In this document: positions 50,945 to 58,513 of the stretch, piece after piece
Position numbering within the stretch: the stretch's first letter is position 1
Layout: every line of letters starts with the position of its first letter
Assembly: GCF_002160145.1 (NCBI RefSeq)
Contig: NZ_NFKA01000002.1
Coordinates: forward strand, 179,610 to 243,609
DNA from: Gemmiger sp. An194
GTDB taxonomy: Bacteria > Bacillota > Clostridia > Oscillospirales > Ruminococcaceae
Direction of reading: 5' to 3'
Length of the DNA stretch: 64,000 nucleotides
Translations under genes and position numbers: made by a program
Notes under the pieces: generated by a model
The model's database searches: none
Seen by the model: the letters and a program-made list of their open reading frames with translations, nothing else
What the model was told of the DNA's origin: nothing

Positions 50945-53827
50945 TCAGGCCAGGCGATGCTCCTCCAGCCAGACCATCAGGGTGGGCTTTTCGGCCTTGA
51001 TGCGCTTTGCGCGCACCGCGAACACCAGAATGGTCAGCAGGGTGAAGACCACCAGCCATACCGCCAGGTAGGCAAGGCAGCCGGTCACGTCCTCGCCGGC
51101 GCAGATGGCGCGGCGGAAGGCGGTGACGGTGTAGGTGAAGGGCACCCAGTCATGCAGGTACTTCACGAAGGAGCCGGAGAGCTCCAGCGGATAGGTGCCC
51201 ACCGAACCGGCCAGCTGGATGACCATGAAGACCAGCATCAAAAAGCTGCCCACCTTGCCCAGCAGGTTGGTGAAGAAGTACATCACCGACATGAAGGTCA
51301 TGGACGCCACGCAGGCCACCAGCAGGGTCTGGCCCATGCGGCCCGGGTCGAAGCCGTTGATGGCGTGCAGCGCGCCCACCATCACCAGCGCCTGTAAAAT
51401 CGCGATGGGATACAGCACCGAGGCCTTGCTCAGCCACCAGGCGGTGCCGCTCTTGAGTTTGCCCGCGTACTCGGTGAGGGGGTACATCAGGCTGAAGGCG
51501 ATGCAGCCCACCCACAGGGCCACCGACATCATGTAGGGAGCCATGGCGTGCCCGTTGTTGGGCACCTGGGTCAGCTGGGTCTCCTCAGAGACCACCGGGG
51601 CGGCGAACATATCCACCACCGCGTCGCCGGTGTTGGTGGAGCGGATCTCCTGTGCACCGTCCGCCAGGCTGGTCTCGAGGGTGTTTGCGCCGTCGGTCAG
51701 CTGGTCGATGCCGTCGGCCAGCTCGCCGCTGCCGTCCGCCAGCTGCTGGGCGCCGCTCTGGATCTGGCCCGCGCCGTCGGTGAGGGCGGCCGCGCCCTGA
51801 TTCAAAGCCGGGCTGTTCTGGGTGAGGGTATCCGCGCCGGTCACCAGCTGGGTGGTGCCGTCCTTCAGGTCCTTGGTGCCCTGCTGCAGACGGCCCACGC
51901 CGTCGGTGAGGGCGGGCAGCTGGCCGTTCAGACTGCTCATGCCGTCCTTCAGGCTGCCGCTGCCGGTGACCAGAGCGTCCAGGCCGCTGTTCAGCTGGGC
52001 CGCGCCCTGGCGCAGCACCGCGGTTCCCTGCTGCTGCAGAGCCGCACCGCCGCTGGCCGCCTGGGCGATGCCGCCGGTGAGCAGGGGTGCCTGCTGGGCC
52101 AGCTGGCTGGTGCCGCCCTGCAGCTGGGCAAGGCCGTTCACCAGAGAATCGCACCCGGCCGAGAGCTGCTGTGCCCCCGCGTTCAGAGCGGGCAGGCCGG
52201 TGGTCTCATCCGTCAGGGCCGCGCTGCCCGCAGCCGCCTGGTCCACACCGGCGGTGTAGGCGAACAGGCCGGTCTGCAGCTGAGCCGCGCCCTGCTGCAG
52301 CTGGCCGAGGGCCGCGCTCAGGTCGCCGGAGCCGGAACCGCCGGCTGCATTGGCCAGCGCACCGGCCGCGCCGGCAAGAGCCTGGGCGGCCTGATCCCGG
52401 GCTGCGTTGGCGGTGTTTGCGTCGTTGTAATCCTGCTGCGCCACGGTGGCCAGCTCATTGGCCGCCGCGATCAGAGCATTCACTGCGTTCTGATCGCCGC
52501 TTTGGGCGGCGGCGGTATTGTCCGCGATGGTCTGGGCCAGAGCCGCCGGGTCCTGCGGAGCCACCGCGCCTGCCTGCGCGGCCTGAGCCGCGCCGTTCAG
52601 CTGCCCGGCCAGAGCGGTCAGGCTGCCGGACACATCCGAGCCGCCCGCTGCGGCCGCCAGAGCATCCAGTCCGTTTTTCAGCTGGGCCGCGCCCTGGTTC
52701 AGTTCCTCGGATTTTCCGCTCAGGGTCTGCAGGCCCTGATTCAGAGCGGCTGCGCCCTGGCTGGCCTTGTCCGCGCCTGCGGCCAGGCCCTGCGCGCCCT
52801 GCTGCAGGGCTTTCGCGCCCTCAGCTGCCTGGGCTGCGCCCGCATCCAGCGCCGAGGCGGAATCCGGCAGAGCCGCGGTCTGGCTTTGCAGCTGGCTCAG
52901 ACCCTCGTTCAGGGTTTTCAGATTGTCGTCCACCTGGGCCGCGCCTGCGGTCAGGCTGTCGCTGCCGGTCTTGGCCTGGGCCGTGCCCTGGGCCAGCTGG
53001 GCCGCGCCGTCGTTCAGCGCGCTCACGCCCTGGGCCAGTGCCGGGGCCGAAGCACCCAGCTGGTCCACGCCGTCCTTCAGCTGCTTTGCGCCGTCGTCCA
53101 GCTTCTTCGCGCCGTCCGCCAGCTGCTGCACGCCCTGGGTGTACTGGGCAAGGCCCTCGGTCAGGGTCTGGCTGCCGCTGCGGAAGGTCAGGGTGCTGTC
53201 CGCCAGAAGCTGCAGATTCTCCCGGATGGTATTGTTGCCATCCGCCAGCTTGTCTGCGCCCTCCCGGATCTCGCCCGCGCCGTCCGCCGCCTCCTGCATG
53301 CCGTCGCCCACCTCGGTGAGCTGGTCAAACATGGTCTCGGCGTAGGTCTTGGTCACCTCTTCCCGCACGCTGGCCTGAATTTCCTTCATGGCGGTCTCGC
53401 TCAGCTTGGAGGCGATGTAGTTGGTGCCGGGGTTGGTCTCGTAGTTCAGCTCCATCTGTTTGGGCTGATCGTCGGTGAGGGTGGCCGCGTTGGCCGAGAA
53501 GTTTTCGGGGATGGTGATTACCATATAGTAATCCCCTGCCGCCAGCCCCTTGGCCGCGTCCTCCTCGCTCACCTGGTGGAAGTCCAGGGAGGCGTCCTCC
53601 AACAGGCTGTCCACCAGTTCGGCGCCCACATCCAGGGTCTTGCCCTCGTATTCCACCGGCTGGTCCTGATTCACCAGAGCCACCGGCAGGTGTTCCACGC
53701 TGCCGTAGGGGTCCCACATGGAGCCCAGAAACAGAGTGGTGTAGATGGTGGGAATGGCGACGATGGCCACCACCACCACCAGCATCAGCTTGTTGCTCAG
53801 CAGCTTTTTCCATTCATTTTTCAGCAT
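50945..53827 (-). CDS. YhgE/Pip-family membrane protein with very long repeat domain
   Basis: 960 residues. A membrane segment at about 14-35, a conserved extracytoplasmic Pip domain (about 40-200), then some 500 residues of GA-x-QL-x-x-G-type heptad/undecad repeats rich in Ala, Gly, Leu and Gln, and a C-terminal ABC-2-type membrane domain with five or six helices (about 700-950). YhgE/Pip proteins serve as phage receptors (Pip), act in type VII-like secretion (EsaA) or export in Firmicutes. The function here is unknown. The start is uncertain: GGAAAGGAAG lies some 15 bases upstream of the chosen ATG. Confidence 0.85.
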   Translation of the reverse strand: MLKNEWKKLLSNKLMLVVVVAIVAIPTIYTTLFLGSMWDPYGSVEHLPVALVNQDQPVEYEGKTLDVGAELVDSLLEDASLDFHQVSEEDAAKGLAAGDYYMVITIPENFSANAATLTDDQPKQMELNYETNPGTNYIASKLSETAMKEIQASVREEVTKTYAETMFDQLTEVGDGMQEAADGAGEIREGADKLADGNNTIRENLQLLADSTLTFRSGSQTLTEGLAQYTQGVQQLADGAKKLDDGAKQLKDGVDQLGASAPALAQGVSALNDGAAQLAQGTAQAKTGSDSLTAGAAQVDDNLKTLNEGLSQLQSQTAALPDSASALDAGAAQAAEGAKALQQGAQGLAAGADKASQGAAALNQGLQTLSGKSEELNQGAAQLKNGLDALAAAAGGSDVSGSLTALAGQLNGAAQAAQAGAVAPQDPAALAQTIADNTAAAQSGDQNAVNALIAAANELATVAQQDYNDANTANAARDQAAQALAGAAGALANAAGGSGSGDLSAALGQLQQGAAQLQTGLFAYTAGVDQAAAGSAALTDETTGLPALNAGAQQLSAGCDSLVNGLAQLQGGTSQLAQQAPLLTGGIAQAASGGAALQQQGTAVLRQGAAQLNSGLDALVTGSGSLKDGMSSLNGQLPALTDGVGRLQQGTKDLKDGTTQLVTGADTLTQNSPALNQGAAALTDGAGQIQSGAQQLADGSGELADGIDQLTDGANTLETSLADGAQEIRSTNTGDAVVDMFAAPVVSEETQLTQVPNNGHAMAPYMMSVALWVGCIAFSLMYPLTEYAGKLKSGTAWWLSKASVLYPIAILQALVMVGALHAINGFDPGRMGQTLLVACVASMTFMSVMYFFTNLLGKVGSFLMLVFMVIQLAGSVGTYPLELSGSFVKYLHDWVPFTYTVTAFRRAICAGEDVTGCLAYLAVWLVVFTLLTILVFAVRAKRIKAEKPTLMVWLEEHRLA

Positions 53828-53921
53828 AGAACGAAAAAATCGCTTCCTTTCCTCGATCTCTCTCAGAAAATCAATACTGTGTTGTTTATTCGTCGTAGTA
53901 TTGCTTTTTCCTGCAAGGAGA

Positions 53922-53950
53922 ATTATACTAAGCAAAGAAATCGAATACAA
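53922..53950 (-). promoter_or_regulatory. Promoter of the YhgE/Pip gene
   Basis: TTGTAT, 17 bases, TATAAT on the minus strand. Confidence 0.6.
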
Positions 53951-53964
53951 CCGACAGTTTGCAT

Positions 53965-53990
53965 CGCAGTATCTATTAATAGACATTGCG
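53965..53990. promoter_or_regulatory. 26-bp palindrome, probable TetR operator
   Basis: CGCAGTATCTATT and AATAGACATTGCG are inverted with 11 of 13 pairs matching, around a perfect TCTATTAATAGA core. It lies in the divergent intergenic region, next to the YhgE promoter and overlapping a plus-strand CCGACA-17-TATTAA promoter for the TetR gene. Confidence 0.6.
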
Positions 53991-54043
53991 TCGTGTTGTG
54001 TTGAACAGTCACAAATCTTTTACAAATGAAAGGAAGCGCACCC

Positions 54044-54622
54044 ATGGAAAAAAAGCCGGACCGGCGCATCCGCCGCACAAAAGCCCAGCTGCGCCACGGT
54101 CTTGCCCAGCTGATGGCCCAGAAGAGCGTGAACGAGGTGACGGTGAAGGAGCTGGTGGACCTGGTGGACATCAACCGCTCCACCTTCTATCTGCACTATA
54201 CCGATATTTACAATATGCTGGAAAGCGTGGAGAACGAGCTGTTCGAGGAGATCCTGCACACCATCCGCACCCATCCGGTGAGCCCCTTCAACGAAAACAG
54301 CTTCCCCTTCATCGAGGACATCTTTGCCATCCTGTTTGAAAACCGGGAGATCTGCGCCGCTCTGCTGGGTCCCCACGGCGACATCGCCTTTCTGCACCGC
54401 ATTGAGGAGATGCTCTCCCACTACAGCCTGGCTGCGCTGCGCCAGGCCTTCCCCGAGCGGATGGACGATCTGAAATACACCTACGCCTACTGCGTGGCCG
54501 GAGGCGTGGGCCTCATCAAGGACTGGCTGAGCCGGGGCTGCGAGGAAAGCCCCCAGCACATGGCCCAGCTCACCTTCCGGCTGGTGACCAACACCGTGAG
54601 CGATTTTTACCCCCACGCCTGA
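54044..54622 (+). CDS. TetR-family regulator, divergent from YhgE/Pip
   Basis: 192 residues. HTH at about 12-58 (KAQLRHGLAQLMAQKSVNEV, then VDINRSTFYLHYTDIYNML). The C-terminal part is the helical sensor domain. AAAGGAAG precedes ATG 54044. TetR/YhgE pairs are common in Firmicutes, so control of the membrane protein through the palindrome upstream is probable. Confidence 0.88.
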   Translation: MEKKPDRRIRRTKAQLRHGLAQLMAQKSVNEVTVKELVDLVDINRSTFYLHYTDIYNMLESVENELFEEILHTIRTHPVSPFNENSFPFIEDIFAILFENREICAALLGPHGDIAFLHRIEEMLSHYSLAALRQAFPERMDDLKYTYAYCVAGGVGLIKDWLSRGCEESPQHMAQLTFRLVTNTVSDFYPHA

Positions 54623-54633
54623 TTGCAAACAAG

Positions 54634-54673
54634 CAAACCGCCCGCCCCGGAATTTTTCGGGGCGGGCGGTTTA
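54634..54673. terminator. Bidirectional terminator
   Basis: AAACCGCCCGCCCC pairs with GGGGCGGGCGGTTT around a short loop, between converging genes. Confidence 0.88.
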
Positions 54674-54675
54674 CT

Positions 54676-54861
54676 TTACATGGTTTCCTTTTGCTCGGGC
54701 CGGGGTGCGGCGGGCTTCATGCCCCAGAACACCAGGTTCATGGCGATCACGATCAACGCCACGGCGGCCAGCGCCGCCCAGAAGCCCAGATCCAGCCCCC
54801 AGAGGGTGGTGGTGCCGAACAGCCGCATCCAGACGGCGGCCCAGTTCATGGTCAGGGTCAT
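54676..54861 (-). CDS. Small single-pass membrane protein (61 aa), downstream of mgtA
   Basis: ATG at 54861 with AAAGGAG. One long hydrophobic helix at about 26-47, aromatic-rich N-terminal part (MNWAAVWMRLF) and a charged Pro-rich tail. It follows the magnesium-type ATPase by 25 bases. Small membrane peptides such as MgtR and MgtS act on Mg transporters in enterobacteria. No sequence match is claimed; the position alone suggests a similar helper. Confidence 0.72.
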   Translation of the reverse strand: MTLTMNWAAVWMRLFGTTTLWGLDLGFWAALAAVALIVIAMNLVFWGMKPAAPRPEQKETM

Positions 54862-54886
54862 GGCAATCGCTCCTTTCAGCATAACA

Positions 54887-57652
54887 TCAAAGCAGTTCTC
54901 CGTAGTGGCGCACATAGGCCTTTTTCAGACTGGTGGCCAACGCCATATACAGCAGGATGCAGGGGATCAGGAAGGCAAAGTACAGCGGCGGCAGGGCCAC
55001 AAAGCCCAGCAGGGTTCCCAGCGAGGTGAAGGGAATGATGGTGAGCGCGGTGATGCCCGCCAGGGTGACCAGGGTGAGCGGAGCGGAGGCCCGGCTCTGG
55101 ATAAACGGCAGCTTGGGGGTGCGGATCATATGGATGACCAGAGTCTGGCTCCACATGGATTCCACAAACCAGCCCGCCTGGAACATGCCCAGATAGGCCG
55201 CCTGCATCTGCACCAGCTGGGGGCCGCTGAAATGATTGGCCAGGTCGTTGTACAGCACTCCGCCGGAGACAAACAGCGGGCAGAACACGAAGTACATGAA
55301 GATGTAGGTGAGGAAGTCGAAGATGGAGCTGGTGGGCCCGATCCAGAGCATGAAGCTGCCCACGCTGGAGGCGTCCCACTTGCGGGGGCGGGCAATGAAC
55401 TCTTCGTCCACATTGTCCCAGGGGATGGCGGTGCAGGAGAGATCATAGATCAGGTTCAGCACGATCAGCTGCACGCTCATCATGGGCAGGAACGGCAGCA
55501 GCGCGCTGGCCGCCAGCACCGAGAACATGTTGCCGAAGTTGGAGGAGGCGGTCATCTTGATGTACTTGATCATGTTGGCGTAGGTCTTGCGGCCCTCGAT
55601 GATGCCCTGCTCCAGCACCATCAGGTCCTTTTCCAGCAAAATCACATCCGCCGACTCCTTGGCCACATCCACGGCGGTGTCCACCGAGATGCCGATGTCG
55701 GCGGCCTTCATAGCGGCCGCGTCGTTGATGCCGTCGCCCATGAAGCCTACGGTGTGACCGTTCGAGCGCAGCGCCGCCACCACCCGGGCCTTCTGGTCCG
55801 GGGTGAGCTTGGCAAACACGTCGGTGGATTCCGCGGCCCGGGCCAGCTCCGCATCGCTCATGCGGGCCACATCCGCGCCCAGCAGCATATTCCGAACTTT
55901 CAGCCCCACCTGGCGGCAGATGGTGCGGGTGACCTTTTCGTTGTCGCCGGTGAGGATCTTGGCGGTGACGCCGTGCTCCTTCAATGCCCGGAGGGCGGCG
56001 GCGGTGGATTCCTTGGGCGGGTCCAGAAAGGCCAGATAACCCATCAGTACCATGTCCTGCTCGTCCTTTACCCCGAAGGCCCCCGCCGGGGCGGGGCTGC
56101 TCTTCTGTGCGATGGCCAGCACCCGGAAGCCCTTGTCGTTCATCTCGTCCACCGCCTGCAGGATGCGGCGGCGCAGCTCCCCGGTCAGGGGCTGGACCGT
56201 GCCGTCGCACTCGGCGTGGCTGCAGATCGCCAGCATCTCCTCCACCGCGCCCTTGGTCACCATCTGGGTCTTGCCGGTCTTATCCTGCACCACGGTGGTC
56301 AGGCGGCGGCGGGCAAAGTCGAAGGGAATCTCGTCCACCTTCACATAATGCTCGGACAGGTCCAGCAGCCGGGGGTCGGCGGCCTCCTGCTCCTCGGTCT
56401 TGCGGATGATCGCCAGGTCCATCAGGTTTTTGTAGCCGGTCTGGAAATAGCTGTTCAGATAGGCATGGCGCAGCACCCGGGTGTCCTCTTCCCCGTTCAG
56501 GTTCCGGTGGTATTCCAGTACCACCTGGTCCTGGGTGAGGGTGCCGGTCTTGTCGGTGCAGAGCACGTCGATGGCGCCGAAGTTCTGGATGGAATTCAGG
56601 TTCTTGACGATGGTCTTTTTCTTGCTCATGGACACCGCGCCCTTGGCCAGGCAGGTGGTCACGATCATGGGCAGCATCTCGGGGGTGAGGCCCACCGCGA
56701 TGGAGATGCCGAAGAGGAAGGCATCCAGCCAGTCGCCCTTGGTCAGCCCGTTGATGAAGAAGACCAGCGGCACCATCACCAGCATGAAGCGGATCAGCAC
56801 CCAGGACACCGCGTTCACCCCACGGGTGAAGCTGGTCTCCACCGCCTCGCCCGCCACCGCGCTGGCCATGGAGCCGAACAGGGTGTTGTCACCCACGCAG
56901 ACCGCCACCGCCGTGGCGCTGCCCGAGACCACGCTGCTGCCCATGAAGGCGATGTTGGTGTGGTCGGTGATGGTCTCCTTCGGCTCGCTCACCGCGGCGG
57001 TCTTTTCCACCGGCTCGCTCTCGCCGGTGAGGCTGGCCTGGCTGAGGAATAAATCCTTGGCCTCCAGAATGCGCAGGTCGGCGGGGATCATGTCCCCGGC
57101 CGAGAGATGCACGATGTCGCCCACCACCAGCTCGTCCAGCGGGATCTCGGCCAGCTCCTGCTCCCGCCGGGTGACGGTGCAGGTGGTGGTGATCATGGCC
57201 AGCAGCTTTTCCGCCGCGTTGCCGCTGCGGGATTCCTGCACAAAGCGCAGAGTGCCGGAGATCAGCACCATGGTGAGGATGATGACCACGGTCAGGCAGT
57301 CGAAGTCCTCGGGGGTGCCGCCGAACAGCGAGCACAGCGGGAAGACCATATCGGTCATGATGGACACCAGCGCCAGGCAGCACAGAATGGCGGTGAAGGG
57401 GTTGATGAAGGCCCCGGCCAGCCGCTTTGCCAGCGACTGCCGCTTTTCGTGGGTGACCCGGTTCGCGCCGTAGCGGGCGCGGCTGCGGACCACTGCCTGC
57501 TCGTTCAGGCCCCGCAGGGTGGTGTTCAGCTCCTGCAGCACATCCGGGATGGGGCAGGCCGCCGCGTCCTGGATGCGGCGGCCTGCCTCCTGGCGGATGC
57601 GTGCTTTTTCGGCAGCCTGCCGGGCCGCCGCGTTTTTCTTGTTGTAGTTCAT
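54887..57652 (-). CDS. mgtA: Magnesium-translocating P-type ATPase (MgtA/MgtB-like, P3B)
   Basis: 921 residues. Phosphorylation motif DKTGTLT near 366, TGES in [21 protein letters not shown] nucleotide-binding part and [21 protein letters not shown]. Ten membrane segments are expected, including a NLIYDLSC segment and [14 protein letters not shown] typical of MgtA/MgtB. Imports Mg2+ under limitation. It is preceded by a 25-codon leader peptide and a controlled-looking promoter and followed by a 61-residue membrane protein. Confidence 0.93.
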   Translation of the reverse strand: MNYNKKNAAARQAAEKARIRQEAGRRIQDAAACPIPDVLQELNTTLRGLNEQAVVRSRARYGANRVTHEKRQSLAKRLAGAFINPFTAILCCLALVSIMTDMVFPLCSLFGGTPEDFDCLTVVIILTMVLISGTLRFVQESRSGNAAEKLLAMITTTCTVTRREQELAEIPLDELVVGDIVHLSAGDMIPADLRILEAKDLFLSQASLTGESEPVEKTAAVSEPKETITDHTNIAFMGSSVVSGSATAVAVCVGDNTLFGSMASAVAGEAVETSFTRGVNAVSWVLIRFMLVMVPLVFFINGLTKGDWLDAFLFGISIAVGLTPEMLPMIVTTCLAKGAVSMSKKKTIVKNLNSIQNFGAIDVLCTDKTGTLTQDQVVLEYHRNLNGEEDTRVLRHAYLNSYFQTGYKNLMDLAIIRKTEEQEAADPRLLDLSEHYVKVDEIPFDFARRRLTTVVQDKTGKTQMVTKGAVEEMLAICSHAECDGTVQPLTGELRRRILQAVDEMNDKGFRVLAIAQKSSPAPAGAFGVKDEQDMVLMGYLAFLDPPKESTAAALRALKEHGVTAKILTGDNEKVTRTICRQVGLKVRNMLLGADVARMSDAELARAAESTDVFAKLTPDQKARVVAALRSNGHTVGFMGDGINDAAAMKAADIGISVDTAVDVAKESADVILLEKDLMVLEQGIIEGRKTYANMIKYIKMTASSNFGNMFSVLAASALLPFLPMMSVQLIVLNLIYDLSCTAIPWDNVDEEFIARPRKWDASSVGSFMLWIGPTSSIFDFLTYIFMYFVFCPLFVSGGVLYNDLANHFSGPQLVQMQAAYLGMFQAGWFVESMWSQTLVIHMIRTPKLPFIQSRASAPLTLVTLAGITALTIIPFTSLGTLLGFVALPPLYFAFLIPCILLYMALATSLKKAYVRHYGELL

Positions 57653-57685
57653 TGCTCATTCCTCCTTTCCGTTCAAACAAAGCGG

Positions 57686-57763
57686 TCAGAGCACGGGGCG
57701 TGGCGCGTTCGGACCCGCCGCCCGGGATGCTCTGTACCTTCGGGGATTGCCGTCGGAATCCAT
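57686..57763 (-). CDS. 25-aa leader peptide of the mgtA mRNA (MgtL-like in composition)
   Basis: Starts at ATG 57763 after AAAGGAGG and ends at TGA 57686-57688, 33 bases before mgtA. The peptide begins MDSDGNPRRYR and ends PNAPRPVL: acidic residues and Pro at the start, then basic residues. In Salmonella, MgtL (MEPDPTPLPRRR...) causes Mg-dependent ribosome instability through its acidic/Pro N-terminus and so controls mgtA. Here the same arrangement of composition and position is seen; homology is not implied. GC-rich pairing between the leader and the mgtA ribosome binding site region is possible. Confidence 0.55.
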   Translation of the reverse strand: MDSDGNPRRYRASRAAGPNAPRPVL

Positions 57764-57806
57764 ACCGCCGCCTCCTTTCGTTTCGTTGTTGGGAATGCGG
57801 GCTTTC

Positions 57807-57836
57807 GCCGGTGTGCCATAAGAAAACAACACCGGC
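57807..57836 (-). other. Hairpin in the mgtA leader
   Basis: GCCGGTGT and ACACCGGC pair around a 14-base loop upstream of the leader peptide. It does not resemble the M-box riboswitch; the whole leader is only about 85 nt before the peptide. Confidence 0.5.
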
Positions 57837-57853
57837 TTCCGTTCGCTGATTCC

Positions 57854-57911
57854 ATCATACAAAAATCGCAAGGAAGATCCCATGGGCAAACCCTTGCGAT
57901 TTCCTTGCGAT
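57854..57911 (-). promoter_or_regulatory. mgtA promoter with tandem regulator-type direct repeats
   Basis: On the minus strand ATCGCAAGG occurs twice exactly 11 bases apart (forward positions 57892-57900 and 57903-57911), and once inverted at 57865-57873. A TATGAT -10 lies at 57854-57859 with no fitting -35. Direct repeats with an 11-base step are typical for OmpR/PhoB-class winged-helix regulators; such a gene (57999-58496) lies immediately upstream. Confidence 0.6.
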
Positions 57912-57922
57912 TGGGTAAGAAT

Positions 57923-57970
57923 TAAAAAACAACGCCGCGCAATTCCATTTTGCAGGGATTGCGCGGCGCT
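57923..57970 (-). terminator. Terminator of the winged-helix regulator gene
   Basis: GCGCCGCGCAATCCC pairs with GGAATTGCGCGGCG-type sequence on the minus strand (imperfect), then TTTTTT. Confidence 0.75.
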
Positions 57971-57998
57971 GCCTTTGTTTATTTGATTGCTTCGGCAC

Positions 57999-58496
57999 TT
58001 AAAGCCGGTCGCTGAACTTATAACCGATGCCCCAGATGGTGAGGATGTACTCCGGCGCGTCCGGGTTGGGCTCGATCTTTTTGCGCAGCTTGCGGATGAA
58101 GGCCATGATGTTGCTGTCGTCCAGCAGGTAGTCGTCCTCCCACACTGCCTGGTAGATCTGCTCCTTGGTGAACACCTCGCCCCGGTTGCGGGCCAGAAAA
58201 TACAGGATGTCGAACTCCTTGGGGGTGAGGGCGATCTCCTGCCCGTACCGCACAACCCGCCGCAGCCGCTGGTCAATGGAGAGCGCGCCGCAGTGCAGCA
58301 CCCCCTCCGGCACAGCCGCCGGGGTGCCCTCGGCCAGCTCCAGCATCAGGCTGTCGGCCCGGCCGCTCATCAGCTCCTCGATGCCCTCCAGCAGCTCCCG
58401 GGCGGCGGGGGTGTCGGGTGCGTTCAGCCGCAGCTTCTCCCGCAGCCAGTCCGCCAGGGAGAGATCCAGCGCGGCGAACCCAATGTTCTTTTTCAC
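57999..58496 (-). CDS. OmpR/PhoB-type winged-helix regulator without receiver domain
   Basis: 165 residues from GTG with AAAGGAGG. Residues about 70-162 are a trans_reg_C winged helix: LTPKEFDILYFLARNRGEVFTKEQIYQAVW and LRKKIEPNPDAPEYILTIWGIGYKF. The N-terminal 65 residues (GFAALDLSLADWLREKLRLN...) are too short for, and lack, a receiver with its phospho-Asp. It lies between two magnesium-type ATPases with no kinase nearby, so it must be controlled in some other way, for example by ligand or stability. Probably binds the direct repeats before mgtA. Confidence 0.82.
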   Translation of the reverse strand: MKKNIGFAALDLSLADWLREKLRLNAPDTPAARELLEGIEELMSGRADSLMLELAEGTPAAVPEGVLHCGALSIDQRLRRVVRYGQEIALTPKEFDILYFLARNRGEVFTKEQIYQAVWEDDYLLDDSNIMAFIRKLRKKIEPNPDAPEYILTIWGIGYKFSDRL

Positions 58497-58513
58497 AGCG
58501 GACCCCTCCTTTC

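Noticed and set aside
57764..57860. M-box riboswitch before mgtA
   Set aside because: Leader is too short (about 85 nt) and conserved M-box sequence is absent; only a single hairpin is present.
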